Of a stretch of DNA of 64,000 nt, positions 1 through 8,310 are shown one piece after another. The notes beneath the pieces were generated by a model. It searched no databases. It was not told the origin of the DNA and saw only the letters and a list, made by a program, of their open reading frames with translations. The DNA is from Anaerolineae bacterium (GTDB lineage Bacteria > Chloroflexota > Anaerolineae > Aggregatilineales > Phototrophicaceae). The stretch is taken from the NCBI GenBank assembly GCA_022843745.1, contig JALHNB010000018.1, positions 62,001-126,000 on the forward strand, written 5' to 3'. A program made the translations under genes and the position numbers. Every line of letters starts with the position of its first letter. The stretch's first letter is position 1.

Positions 1-216
1 TAGCAGATGAGCGATTGCTCGTATCGCTGACCTTGCACGACGTTTTCCGAGAACATAAGCGGTGACATATTGGATTTGGTGGTTTGTCGTGGTTTGAAGC
101 ACCCTTATCAGTTCTTTGACAGGTGCTTCTTTTTCCAGGCGGATTTGGACAAAATTGACCGTTGGGTCTTCGATCAGGTCGATGATTTCGCTGGCAGTCA
201 ATGTCTTACGAATCAC
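1..216 (-). CDS. HEAT-repeat-like protein, 3' part beyond the window
   Basis: This open frame starts at GTG 216 and runs off the left edge, leaving 72 codons. The start lies 2 nt beyond the ywbE stop codon and is preceded by a G-rich Shine-Dalgarno stretch (GGGGAGTAGG), so translational coupling to ywbE is likely. The visible N-terminus is one amphipathic helix pair followed by YVLGKRRARSAIRAIAHLL, which resembles a HEAT or PBS-lyase repeat. Such repeats are protein-binding solenoids, but the function cannot be assigned from this fragment. The HEAT assignment is inference from the residue pattern. Confidence 0.55.
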   Translation of the reverse strand, partial: MIRKTLTASEIIDLIEDPTVNFVQIRLEKEAPVKELIRVLQTTTNHQIQYVTAYVLGKRRARSAIRAIAHLL

Positions 217-218
217 CC

Positions 219-416
219 CTACTCCCCGATCTCCTTGACCCTGCCGACATGCCCACTGACCAACCGAACCTTGATCCCGTGTGGGTGCGTTGCCGAACTC
301 GTCAAAATATCCTTGACGATTCCCCGTGTCAGCTTGCCCGATTTTTGATCTTGCTTCAGCACGATTGCGACTTCGATCCCTGGCTTTATATCCTTGCGAT
401 TGCGTCCGTCTGGCAT
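219..416 (-). CDS. ywbE: YwbE family protein
   Basis: This 65-residue protein has the full YwbE (DUF2196) pattern. It has an N-terminal GRNRKDIKPG followed by VLKQDQKSGKLTRG, a central TSSATHPHGIKVRL and a C-terminal GHVGRVKEI. The family is small, soluble and widespread, and its biochemical role is not established. Length matches the family norm, and the invariant KDIKPG, TRG and HPHGIKVR blocks are intact, so this is a real gene despite its size. It lies downstream of glpK on the same strand, with one palindromic repeat between them. The partial HEAT-like gene follows after 2 nt. Confidence 0.9.
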   Translation of the reverse strand: MPDGRNRKDIKPGIEVAIVLKQDQKSGKLTRGIVKDILTSSATHPHGIKVRLVSGHVGRVKEIGE

Positions 417-455
417 TGGGTTTGGCCTTTTTGATTAAAAATGGATGTCGATTTT

Positions 456-478
456 GGGCGCAAGCCTTGCGCCCCTAC
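456..478. repeat. Family A palindromic repeat
   Basis: GGGCGCAAG and CTTGCGCCC are inverted around one base and followed by CTAC. This is the commonest short repeat of the window. Lying between glpK and ywbE, it could form a hairpin at the glpK 3' end. Confidence 0.8.
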
Positions 479-488
479 GAAAGTCCTT

Positions 489-1997
489 TTAACTCTCTTT
501 CGGCTTCTCCCAGCCCTTCGCGCGTTCAACGGCTCGCTGCCAATCAGCGTACAGCGAGTCGCGCACGTCCGCCGACATGCTTGGCTCGAACGTGCGCTCG
601 ACTGCCCAATGCTTGGCGATAGCATCCTGTGACGGCCAATATCCGGTTGCCAGCCCTGCCAGATACGCCGCGCCGAGCGCTGTTGTCTCGGTGACAGCCG
701 GACGCTGCACTGGAACGCCCAAAATATCGGCCTGAAACTGCATCAAAAAGTCGTTGCGTACCGCGCCGCCATCGACTCGCAGCGCTTGCAACGCCAATCC
801 AGAATCGGCTTTCATCGCATCCACCACATCGCGAGTCTGGTAGGCGATGCTTTCCAGCGTAGCGCGGACGATATGCGCCCTTCCCGTCCCGCGTGTCAGG
901 CCGACAATCGCTCCCCGCGCGTACTGATCCCAGTAAGGCGCACCCAGCCCGACGAACGCCGGGACGAGATACACGCCGCCCGTATCCTCGACGCTCCGCG
1001 CCAACGCTTCGGTTTCGCTGCTGTCCGCGATCAAACCGAGACCATCGCGCAGCCATTGCACCGCTGCCCCAGCGATAAACACGCTGCCTTCCAGCGCATA
1101 TTGGACTGGCTTGTCGTCGCCTGCTTTCCAGGCAATCGTCGTTAACAGGTTATTTTTCGAGGGGATCGCTTCGTCCCCGGTGTTCATCATCATAAAGCAG
1201 CCCGTGCCGTAAGTGTTTTTCGCCATACCCGGTGTGTAACAGGCTTGCCCGAAGGTCGCCGCGTGTTGGTCGCCCGCGATGCCGCCGATTTTGACCGGAG
1301 CGCCCAGAATTTCCGCATCTGTTTCACCGTAGACCATGCTGCTTGGCACGACCTGCGGCAGCATCGACGCGGGGATATTCAACCGCTTGAGGATCGTGGT
1401 TGACCACCAGTGCTTATAAATATCGAAAAGCATGGTGCGGCTGGCGTTGCTCACGTCGGTGATGTGCAGCCGTCCACCTGTCATTTTCCAGACGAGGTAG
1501 CAATCGACAGTGCCGAATGCCAGTTTTCCCGCCTCGGCTTTTTCCCGCGCACCGGGGACATTATCCAGAATCCAGGCAACTTTCGTGCCGGAAAAATAAG
1601 CATCGGTGACGAGTCCGGTTTTTTCGAGGATGGTTTTATCAAAACCCTCGGCCTTGAGTTGATCGCATAAGCCTGCCGTGCGCCGATCCTGCCAGACGAT
1701 GGCGTTGTTGATCGGTTCGCCTGTCTCGCGATCCCAGATGATGGTCGTTTCGCGCTGGTTGGTGATGCCAATCGCCTCGACATCAGCGGCGGAGAGATGC
1801 GCGGTTTGCAGCGCCTCGCGTGCCACGCGAATTTGCGATCCCCAGATTTGCGCCGGATCATGCTCGACCCAGCCGGGTTTGGGGTAAATCTGCGGAAATT
1901 CCTGCTGCGCCGTCGCGACGATATGCCCAGCGCGGTCAAATACGATTGCGCGGGAGGAAGTCGTACCCTGGTCAAGGGCGAGAATATGCTTTGCCAT
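489..1997 (-). CDS. glpK: Glycerol kinase
   Basis: This enzyme phosphorylates glycerol to sn-glycerol 3-phosphate with ATP in the cytoplasm. The 502 residues match the usual length of FGGY-family glycerol kinases. The N-terminal phosphate-binding loop [11 protein letters not shown] is at about residues 7-17. [10 protein letters not shown] and [12 protein letters not shown] are near 243-275, and the second ATPase-domain segment [19 protein letters not shown] is near 405. The ATG at 1997 has AGGATAAATTT in front of it. It lies directly downstream of a GntR/FCD regulator and the sugar-uptake genes, but no glycerol facilitator or glycerol-3-phosphate dehydrogenase is visible. The substrate could be glycerol released from a glycoside, which is inference. 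The family assignment is secure; related FGGY sugar kinases lack this motif set. Confidence 0.96.
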   Translation of the reverse strand: MAKHILALDQGTTSSRAIVFDRAGHIVATAQQEFPQIYPKPGWVEHDPAQIWGSQIRVAREALQTAHLSAADVEAIGITNQRETTIIWDRETGEPINNAIVWQDRRTAGLCDQLKAEGFDKTILEKTGLVTDAYFSGTKVAWILDNVPGAREKAEAGKLAFGTVDCYLVWKMTGGRLHITDVSNASRTMLFDIYKHWWSTTILKRLNIPASMLPQVVPSSMVYGETDAEILGAPVKIGGIAGDQHAATFGQACYTPGMAKNTYGTGCFMMMNTGDEAIPSKNNLLTTIAWKAGDDKPVQYALEGSVFIAGAAVQWLRDGLGLIADSSETEALARSVEDTGGVYLVPAFVGLGAPYWDQYARGAIVGLTRGTGRAHIVRATLESIAYQTRDVVDAMKADSGLALQALRVDGGAVRNDFLMQFQADILGVPVQRPAVTETTALGAAYLAGLATGYWPSQDAIAKHWAVERTFEPSMSADVRDSLYADWQRAVERAKGWEKPKES

Positions 1998-2079
1998 AAA
2001 TTTATCCTGATTCGTTAAAAATTTGGCTAAGTTTTATCGCAAAGCGTGGGTAAACGCGAGTCTATGCAAGCACGAGGCT

Positions 2080-2733
2080 TCACGATTCGATGTGAATACG
2101 CGACCAGATCAGCATGATATGTTCGTGCATGAGTTGTGCGGCTTCTTCGGGGTTATTCTGGCGCAGCGCGTTGACAATCGGGTTGTGCGTGTCGGCGACT
2201 TCGTTCAGGTCGGCAAAATAGCGCGGGTGTGTTTGCGAGATGAAGCGCTGAATTTGCGAGTACAGGGGCATCCACGCACGCAGCAGGGTTTTGCTATCCG
2301 ACCATTCGCAAATGCGCTGATGAAATTCGAGGTCATGATCGACCAATATAGAGACATCATCTTTCTGTGCTGCTTGCCGCATGTGGTCAACCAATGCTTC
2401 GAGTTCTTCACATTGCGCAGGCGTGATGCGAAGTGCGGTACGGCGGGCGGCGGCGCTTTCGACCACACTGCGAATGGTGAACAATTCGTGCATCTCGTCC
2501 ATCAGGATGGGCGTTACATAGCTGGCGGTACGCGCTTTTCGCTCGACCAGCGCGTCCGTTTCCAGCCGTTTGAGCGCTTCGCGTACTGTACCCTGGCTGA
2601 TACCCATACTCTCGGCAATTTCTAACTCCACCAGGCGCGTCCCAGGCGGCAGCACCCCGTGAATGATTTCCATTCGCAGCCGCTGCCAAACCTGATCTGC
2701 AATCGAAGCGCCAACCTCAGTACGTTTTCTCAT
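2080..2733 (-). CDS. GntR family regulator, FadR-type FCD domain
   Basis: A 217-residue transcription factor. The winged-helix DNA-binding domain covers about residues 10-78, with the recognition segment GISQGTVREALKRLE. An all-helical FCD ligand domain covers about 85-212. FCD domains often hold a metal through Asp and His side chains. Candidates here are D and H in DHDLEFHQRICEWS, H in DTHNPIVNAL and H in LMHEHI. Members usually respond to organic acids or sugar acids and repress nearby catabolic genes. It lies between the glycosidase/transport block and glpK on the same strand, so autoregulation with that block is a reasonable inference. A candidate operator is at 9709-9731. Confidence 0.92.
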   Translation of the reverse strand: MRKRTEVGASIADQVWQRLRMEIIHGVLPPGTRLVELEIAESMGISQGTVREALKRLETDALVERKARTASYVTPILMDEMHELFTIRSVVESAAARRTALRITPAQCEELEALVDHMRQAAQKDDVSILVDHDLEFHQRICEWSDSKTLLRAWMPLYSQIQRFISQTHPRYFADLNEVADTHNPIVNALRQNNPEEAAQLMHEHIMLIWSRIHIES

Positions 2734-2755
2734 AATTTTTCTTTAAAGAGTCTAG

Positions 2756-2850
2756 CTTCTAGTCATTAGTCGATAGTCATTAGTCGATAGTCATTAGCCG
2801 ATAGTCGATAGTCGAATTGCTAAAGACTAAAAGCTAAAGACTATCGACTT
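2756..2850. repeat. Heptamer-phased simple repeat
   Basis: About eight consecutive 7-bp units of the type TAGTCAT/TAGTCGA are followed after a short spacer by units of the type CTAAAGA/CTAAAAG. The two halves are partly complementary and could pair. The repeat lies between the GntR gene and the upstream propeller-like gene. A related heptamer block is at 55797-55870. Confidence 0.8.
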
Positions 2851-2867
2851 AGGATTTAGGACGACGA

Positions 2868-4043
2868 TCATTCTGCGCTATCCAGTCGAATTTCCTGCAA
2901 GCACATGGCGTATGTGCTTCCCGGCGGGTTGACCTCGATGCTCGCGCCAAAGGCCATGTTGGTGAAATTGGATGAGTAGCACAGCCACATGGTTTTGCCA
3001 TCCGCGCTGATAAATTTCGACGGGATGTTGACGAAATAGGCCTGCGCCCCAAATTTTTCCATGTAGACGATCTGCTTCCAGGGGCCGGTGATCTGCTCGG
3101 CTTCCAGAATATAGGTACTCATGGTGTCTACGGTAGGCCAGCCATCGGTGATGCACATCAGATAGCGCTTCAAGGCCGGATTGTACGTGACCGTCGTGTG
3201 TCCGACTCGCCCATTCCATTCGACCAGCGGCTTGATCGCGCTGAAATCGGATGTCCAGACGGGCGCACCGCTGCTGTCATGTCCGCCGAAAAATTCATAA
3301 GCGTTCGGATCGTTGATGGTTTCCAGCGAGGGCGTTACGCGCGTGAGATAGACCTGATCGCCCGCGATCCACGCCAGATTCGAGTCGGGACGCACCGCGC
3401 CATGCCCCACCAGATAGGCTTTGCCGTCCGGCGAGTGCTGCATATTTTTGCCAAAATCGACAAAATGCGGCGCTCCGATTTTGATCTTGCCGCCGTTTTT
3501 GCCGGACTCACCAAAAATGGGCGCTCCCGGCGTGTGCGGCGATTCTTTCCAGGTGAGGCCATAATCATTTGAGATACGGAAGCCGACAAACGGCCCCAGA
3601 ATATCCCAGTTCAGCCCACGATTGGTTTCGTCCAGTGAGTAGGTGCCGTAATACCACACGCCGTTAAGCACCAGACTGCCGCAGGGATAGCGTCCACCGT
3701 AGGGCGCACACGGCGCGTACAGAATGCCGAGATTTTCGACGGTGAGGTTCAGCGGATCATCGCCCAATATACGCGCCTGCCCTGTGCCGGATAAGCCATC
3801 GTCGCGCGTCTTGTTCAGCGGGTTTCGACAGTCCGATGAGGCGCGTGTCGCGTTGTCGCCAGCTTCAGGATTAAAAACGCCATCCGTCCAGGGGGAGTAC
3901 AAAATATCATCTTCCGCCCACGAGGGATACCACGTATCGACTCCGGTGTAGTTGGCGTATCGACCTGTAAATGTGACTTTCTGAATGGTCTCCGAGGCTT
4001 CGAGTGGGCAGTCCTGCGGAGGATTTGACGGCCATGTAAACAT
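2868..4043 (-). CDS. Predicted beta-propeller glycoside-hydrolase-like protein
   Basis: About 391 residues with no signal peptide, so probably cytoplasmic. The sequence is rich in short beta segments with repeated aromatic and Asp/Gly motifs. Examples are DILYSPWTDGVF, FRISNDYGLTWKES, HSPDGKAYLVGHGA and VTYNPALKRYLMCITDGW. This is typical of five- or six-bladed propellers such as DUF4185-like and GH43/GH117-like proteins. I cannot name a catalytic triad with confidence. The ATG at 4043 is chosen over the TTG one codon upstream. AAGGAAAG precedes it. It lies between the GH63-like gene and the GntR regulator, suggesting a role in processing the imported glycoside. The enzymatic role is inference. 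Confidence 0.6.
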   Translation of the reverse strand: MFTWPSNPPQDCPLEASETIQKVTFTGRYANYTGVDTWYPSWAEDDILYSPWTDGVFNPEAGDNATRASSDCRNPLNKTRDDGLSGTGQARILGDDPLNLTVENLGILYAPCAPYGGRYPCGSLVLNGVWYYGTYSLDETNRGLNWDILGPFVGFRISNDYGLTWKESPHTPGAPIFGESGKNGGKIKIGAPHFVDFGKNMQHSPDGKAYLVGHGAVRPDSNLAWIAGDQVYLTRVTPSLETINDPNAYEFFGGHDSSGAPVWTSDFSAIKPLVEWNGRVGHTTVTYNPALKRYLMCITDGWPTVDTMSTYILEAEQITGPWKQIVYMEKFGAQAYFVNIPSKFISADGKTMWLCYSSNFTNMAFGASIEVNPPGSTYAMCLQEIRLDSAE

Positions 4044-4091
4044 CAATCATCTTTCCTTCAGTGAGTTAGAGTGTGCTACATACTTTGCTTT

Positions 4092-4185
4092 ACCTCACCC
4101 CGACCCCTCTCCGCAAGCAGAGAGGGGCTTCCAATCTGCTTTGCTCCCCCTCGCCATGTATGGAGAGGGGGCTGGGGGGTGAGGT
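4092..4185. repeat. Family B C-rich/G-rich inverted repeat
   Basis: About 94 bp. It begins with ACCTCACCCC and ends with the complement GGGGTGAGGT, with internal CCCCTCTCC and GGAGAGGGG arms. It fills most of the gap between two glycoside-hydrolase-type genes. One of eight copies in the window. Confidence 0.8.
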
Positions 4186-4202
4186 GAAACTGAGCCAGCG
4201 AA

Positions 4203-6131
4203 CTACGGCAGCGGGTCTTTATAGCGTTCGAGCAGCAGTTCGATCACCGTCGCGCATGACCAGTTGTAGTCCGGGAAGCCGATGCGCTTGTTCGGGTCCC
4301 AGCCGCCGCCGGATGCCGAATTATAGTTTTCGTGCAGGAAGGGTGTGCTCTGGAACATCACCAGAATACGATCTGCGACTTCTTCGGCTTCGGCATGATA
4401 ACCGTAGCGCCAGAGTGTCTGGATGATCCAATAGACGAAGTGCGGCCAGACACGCCCGCGCCAGTAGCCGTTGGGATCATAAGCCGGGTCATCATACGAC
4501 ACGCTCGGATAGGGTTTCTCGCCGAAAAACTCGGCGGGATTGAGCATGTGCTGCTCGATAATTTTCTTGATCTCTTCCGGCGGCAGCGGCACACCCGCCC
4601 ACAGCGGCAAAAACATATTCGGCGTTTTCACGCGGTTAAACGGCTCTTTCGTGCCACTCTGGACATCATAGAACATGGCATCTTCGGGGAAATACATCGT
4701 GTCGATCATCAGTTGACCCAGTTCGTGAGCCTGCTTTTGCCACTGCGCTGCGTCATCCAAAAGGGCAAGTTCACGGGCGATGGATGCCAGACACTTGAGT
4801 TCCATGACGATAAAAGCGTTCAGATCAGGCGATTCCAGGCCATAAATCCATTCGTTGCCCTGTGGTCGCCCGTAAACGGGGTCGAAGCGCGGCGAATCGT
4901 CGGCGATCTGACCTGCGTTGTAATACTGCGCCAGACCACGTTCCGAGCCGTGATATTTGAACCAGAATTTGAGCTGCGAAACCAGACTGGGGTAAATGTG
5001 CGCCAGCCAGACACGATCCTGTGTGCGCTCGTAGGTTAACCACGCCGCCCAGGTCATGATCGGTGATTGGCCTTCACCTGCGCGGTGGGTATCGCTCATC
5101 GTACCGGGCATCGCCCCGCGTGGGCTGAGGTTGTCGGCGAAACAGGTGATGGCTTCCTGCGAGAGGTGCGGCGCAAATTCCCGCGCACCGACGCAGCTAA
5201 AAGCCGTATCCCAGAAAAACGCAATCGCTAAAATATGCTTGGTCGTCCAGGGGATATGCCCTTGCCCGGTGTAACCGCCTTCACCCTGAATATACAGGCT
5301 GTTGAGGCTGGTGATGGCGTGGGCATAAAGCCGCTGATGCGTTTCATTGGCATATTTCGCGGGCAGCGCGGGTGCTTTGTTCAGAATTTCCTGGATACGC
5401 GCCGTCTCGATTTGCGGTGACCAGCTTATGGCGATCTGTTTCCAGCTTTTTTCGGCGGCACGGGCGCGGCCTCGTGTCAAGCCAAATGACAGGCTGACCG
5501 TCAATTCGGCGCTGCCGTTCGGCGCAAGCGTGATTGTCCGATCCGCCAATTCCGCGAGGCAGACCGATTCGAGCGTGGTTTCCGGCATTCCCGCCACAAA
5601 TTCGCTCACCCAGATAAAGTTGCGACCATGTTCGCGATGTGTGAAAAGCGTTGTCCACGAACCTTCTGGCTCATCCTCGATGCTGACGCAGTGACCCGGT
5701 TGCAATGCGCCTTCCCAGTTGGGTGGCGTGCCTTTGCCGGGATAATCAAAACGCAGCGTCAATGTTCGTTCGCTGGTCGATAAATTTTCGAGTTTGAATT
5801 GAACTGCCAGCACATTGCGCAGAGGCCATGCCGCCGCTGCTGTCAGCCGCAGAGTCGGATTTTCGTCGATTTCCGTCACCACATCGGGGCGAAAATTGCG
5901 TGATTTGAAGGGTAAATCGAGCATTTTGCCCTCTTCCAGAACCGACCACCCCAATAGCTGCTCAGTGACTACCGTCCCTCCCCAACCCTGTAGCGCCTCA
6001 GCGAATTGCAGGCCGGATGCTTCGGGATTTTTCCAGGTCAGTACCATCCAGGAGTGACGATCACTCCAGGCGGCAGGCTGCTCGGTGTAGGGAACTAAAT
6101 TATCAAGATTTAAATTGTCTGCCCAGGCCAC
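4203..6131 (-). CDS. GH63/MGH1-like glycosidase
   Basis: A 642-residue protein with an N-terminal beta-sandwich region (about 1-240) and an (alpha/alpha)6-barrel of the GH63/GH37/mannosylglycerate-hydrolase type (about 260-640). Family landmarks are PWTTKHILAIAFFWDTAFS near 290, GLESPDLNAFIVMELKCL near 430, and PNGYWRGRVWPHFVYWIIQT near 545. The last carries the conserved G-WRG-W-P region. FPDYNWSCATVIELLLERY is at the C-terminus. Enzymes of this clan hydrolyse alpha-glucosides or mannosylglycerate by inversion. No signal peptide is present, so it should act on an imported sugar. The start is GTG 6131 with GGAGAATCATC in front. The permease genes lie upstream. Substrate unknown. Confidence 0.82.
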   Translation of the reverse strand: MAWADNLNLDNLVPYTEQPAAWSDRHSWMVLTWKNPEASGLQFAEALQGWGGTVVTEQLLGWSVLEEGKMLDLPFKSRNFRPDVVTEIDENPTLRLTAAAAWPLRNVLAVQFKLENLSTSERTLTLRFDYPGKGTPPNWEGALQPGHCVSIEDEPEGSWTTLFTHREHGRNFIWVSEFVAGMPETTLESVCLAELADRTITLAPNGSAELTVSLSFGLTRGRARAAEKSWKQIAISWSPQIETARIQEILNKAPALPAKYANETHQRLYAHAITSLNSLYIQGEGGYTGQGHIPWTTKHILAIAFFWDTAFSCVGAREFAPHLSQEAITCFADNLSPRGAMPGTMSDTHRAGEGQSPIMTWAAWLTYERTQDRVWLAHIYPSLVSQLKFWFKYHGSERGLAQYYNAGQIADDSPRFDPVYGRPQGNEWIYGLESPDLNAFIVMELKCLASIARELALLDDAAQWQKQAHELGQLMIDTMYFPEDAMFYDVQSGTKEPFNRVKTPNMFLPLWAGVPLPPEEIKKIIEQHMLNPAEFFGEKPYPSVSYDDPAYDPNGYWRGRVWPHFVYWIIQTLWRYGYHAEAEEVADRILVMFQSTPFLHENYNSASGGGWDPNKRIGFPDYNWSCATVIELLLERYKDPLP

Positions 6132-6142
6132 GATGATTCTCC

Positions 6143-6251
6143 TATCGGGTTAGCCCTAAATTCTAGTCAGGTTAGCCCTGAATTCTAGTCAGGTAAGTCT
6201 TGAATGCCTGCCGGGATAACCCTGAATGTTTGTCAGGTTAACCCTGAATGC
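6143..6251. repeat. Degenerate 22-bp tandem repeats overlapping a CDS end
   Basis: Five tandem units of about 22 bp share a core GGTTAGCCCTGAATnnnnGTCA. The unit nearest the permease encodes its last residues and its stop codon; the others continue into the intergenic space toward the glycosidase start. Confidence 0.8.
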
Positions 6252-7128
6252 CAGTTAAGTTGACGCCACGCACAAAATAGCGCTGTAAAAAGATGAAGAC
6301 CAGCAAGACCGGGAGCGTAATCATGACGCTGCCCGCCATCAAACGCGGCTGGTCGGTGTACCATTGGCCTTGTGCCAGATTCGCGCCCAGTTGGACGGTA
6401 TAGAGGTCGATTTTGTCCACAAAAATCAATGGGCCGAAAAAGTCATTCCACTGTCCCATGAATGTGAAAAGCCCCAGTGTCGCCAGCGCGGGCTTCATCA
6501 GCGGCAGCGCGATCTTGTAATAGACCTGAAACGTGTTGCAGCCGTCGATCCGCGCGGCATCTTCGAGGTCTTTCGGCAGTGAAAGCATGTATTGGCGCAG
6601 CAGGAATGTCCCATAGGCCGATCCCAACATGGTCGGGACGATCAGCGGATAGTGTGTATTCACCCAATTGATCTGGTAAACCAGAATGTACAGCGGGATG
6701 ATCGTCGTGATGGCTGGAACCATCATCGTACTCAGAACCACCAGAAACAATTTATCGCGTCCCGGAAAATCCAGCCGCGCGAAGGCGTACCCCGCCAAAG
6801 ATGACGTAATCAACTGCCCCAGAACGCTGAGTCCGGCAATTTTGAGCGTGTTCAGGTAAAACAGCCCGAACGGAAGGTCGCGCGTTAAGCCCTGATAATT
6901 CTCCAGTGTTGGCTCCTGGGGGATTATCGTCGGCGGAAATTGAAAGGCTTCAAATTCCGTTTTCAATGAGCCAGAAATCATCCAGTAGAACGGGAATAGC
7001 GCGGCGATGCTCAGGACAATCAGGATCGCGGTGATGATCGTTTTCTTGATGCGCGTGGCGGTTCTTAAGCTCATCTGCCAGCGGGGAGCCGCCGCAGACG
7101 GTGGCGCAGCGGTCAAAGTTCTACTCAT
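6238..7128 (-). CDS. Carbohydrate ABC transporter permease, MalG-type
   Basis: A 296-residue inner-membrane subunit of a CUT1 sugar importer. Six hydrophobic segments are visible, the first being IIALSIAALFPFYWM-like at about 33-55. The cytoplasmic EAA loop that contacts the ATPase is EDAARIDGCNTFQVYYKIALP at about 190-210. The N-terminus (1-30) is Ala/Pro-rich and cytoplasmic. It pairs with the permease gene 77 nt upstream and the Tat-exported binding protein beyond it. No ATPase gene is in the block, so a shared MsmK/UgpC-type ATPase encoded elsewhere is expected. Its C-terminus VNLTGIQG and stop lie inside a 22-bp tandem repeat array. Confidence 0.93.
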   Translation of the reverse strand: MSRTLTAAPPSAAAPRWQMSLRTATRIKKTIITAILIVLSIAALFPFYWMISGSLKTEFEAFQFPPTIIPQEPTLENYQGLTRDLPFGLFYLNTLKIAGLSVLGQLITSSLAGYAFARLDFPGRDKLFLVVLSTMMVPAITTIIPLYILVYQINWVNTHYPLIVPTMLGSAYGTFLLRQYMLSLPKDLEDAARIDGCNTFQVYYKIALPLMKPALATLGLFTFMGQWNDFFGPLIFVDKIDLYTVQLGANLAQGQWYTDQPRLMAGSVMITLPVLLVFIFLQRYFVRGVNLTGIQG

Positions 7129-7164
7129 TTTTATCTACTCTCGTTCTCGTTTACTATTTCTCTC

Positions 7165-7208
7165 AAATGTTGACAGAACCTAGTTCTCTCAAATGTCAAC
7201 AGAACCTA
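7165..7208. repeat. Two direct copies of a transposon-like end sequence
   Basis: Two 26-bp direct repeats start, read on the minus strand, with TAGGTTCTGTTGACATTT (7208-7191) and TAGGTTCTGTCAACATTT (7182-7165). The first supplies the TAG stop codon of the upstream permease. The same 18 bp forms the ends of the element at 28570-28741. Confidence 0.75.
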
Positions 7209-8102
7209 ATAATGCACCCAATATTTCGACACGCGAACCTGAACGAAGGTCGCCGCAAACATGATGAGCGTCAGAATCCAGGCCATCGCCGAGGCATAAC
7301 CCATCTTGGCCGAGCCGATTGCGGTCTGCCACAGATAATAGACATAGACATTGGTTGAGTTAACTGGCCCGCCCTGCGTCATCACGTAAATCAAGCCGAA
7401 GGATTGGAATCCGCCAATAAAACTAATGACCAGCACAAAGAATATTTGCGGTGTAAGCATCGGAATCGTGATGCGGAAGAATTTTTGAAGGTCATTCGCG
7501 CCGTCGATGGTCGCCGCTTCATACAGGTGATCGGGAATGCCCTGAAGGCCCGCCAGATAAATGATGATGTTGTACCCCAACCCTTGCCACACAGTCGCGA
7601 AAACAACGGAAGGCATCGCCAGATTGGGATCAGACAACCATTTCTGGCCTTGAAGCCCAATCGACTTGAGGAGATAGTTGATAAGCCCAAAATCGCTGTC
7701 GTACATCCAGCGCCAGAGCAGGCCAACCGCGACCACCGATGTCACCAGCGGCAGAAAAAACGCGATGCGGTAAAAGGTAACGCCAGGGACTTTCTGATTG
7801 AGCAAAACGGCTAGAACCAGCGGTATCGTGACGGAAAGCGGAATGCTGAGGACAACATAGCGAAGTGTATTTCCGAGAACTTTCCAGAACATTCTGTCGC
7901 CCGTCAGCAGTTGAATAAAGTTCTTGACACCAATGAATTCTGGCGGTGTCACAATATCCCATTTGGTAAAGCTCATGATGAGCGAAACGATGATCGGGAT
8001 AAAGATGAACGCGATCATGCCCACAAACAGCGGCGTAATGAACAGGTATCCCTCATATCGTGACCAACGGATCGAGCGTCGGGGGGTGGCGGTTGTCGCC
8101 AT
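7206..8102 (-). CDS. Carbohydrate ABC transporter permease, MalF-type
   Basis: A CUT1 permease of about 298 residues from ATG 8102, which follows GAGAGGAAAATTG. An in-frame upstream extension exists but has no ribosome-binding site and would add non-family residues. Hydrophobic segments begin with YLFITPLFVGMIAFIFIPII. The EAA loop is YEAATIDGANDLQKFFRITI near residue 195-215, and a further segment is FFVLVISFIGGFQSFGLIYV. It forms a heterodimer with the MalG-type subunit encoded next. The stop codon TAG coincides with the first base of a repeated transposon-end-like sequence. A hairpin repeat in the 200-nt gap upstream may lower expression relative to the binding protein. Confidence 0.93.
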   Translation of the reverse strand: MATTATPRRSIRWSRYEGYLFITPLFVGMIAFIFIPIIVSLIMSFTKWDIVTPPEFIGVKNFIQLLTGDRMFWKVLGNTLRYVVLSIPLSVTIPLVLAVLLNQKVPGVTFYRIAFFLPLVTSVVAVGLLWRWMYDSDFGLINYLLKSIGLQGQKWLSDPNLAMPSVVFATVWQGLGYNIIIYLAGLQGIPDHLYEAATIDGANDLQKFFRITIPMLTPQIFFVLVISFIGGFQSFGLIYVMTQGGPVNSTNVYVYYLWQTAIGSAKMGYASAMAWILTLIMFAATFVQVRVSKYWVHY

Positions 8103-8239
8103 CAATTTTCCTCTCTCACAGTGTGAAATTTCTTTCTGGTCGCTGCTCACCCCGCGAATGATTCTCACAGTATGAGCAAAGACGTTTTCGCCTGAGTACA
8201 CCACATCAATGATTCGGGCGCTTCCCGTAGGGGTTTCCC

Positions 8240-8264
8240 GTAGGGGCAGGTCTCAGACCTGCCC
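8240..8264. repeat. Family A palindromic repeat
   Basis: GTAGGGGCAGGTCTCAGACC is followed by TGCCC. It lies just after the binding-protein gene and before the first permease, a usual place for a stabilising hairpin that favours binding-protein mRNA. Confidence 0.75.
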
Positions 8265-8310
8265 TTTCTCAAGAGATGTGGCGATACGTGCGAAGATGGA
8301 ATGCGCAGAT

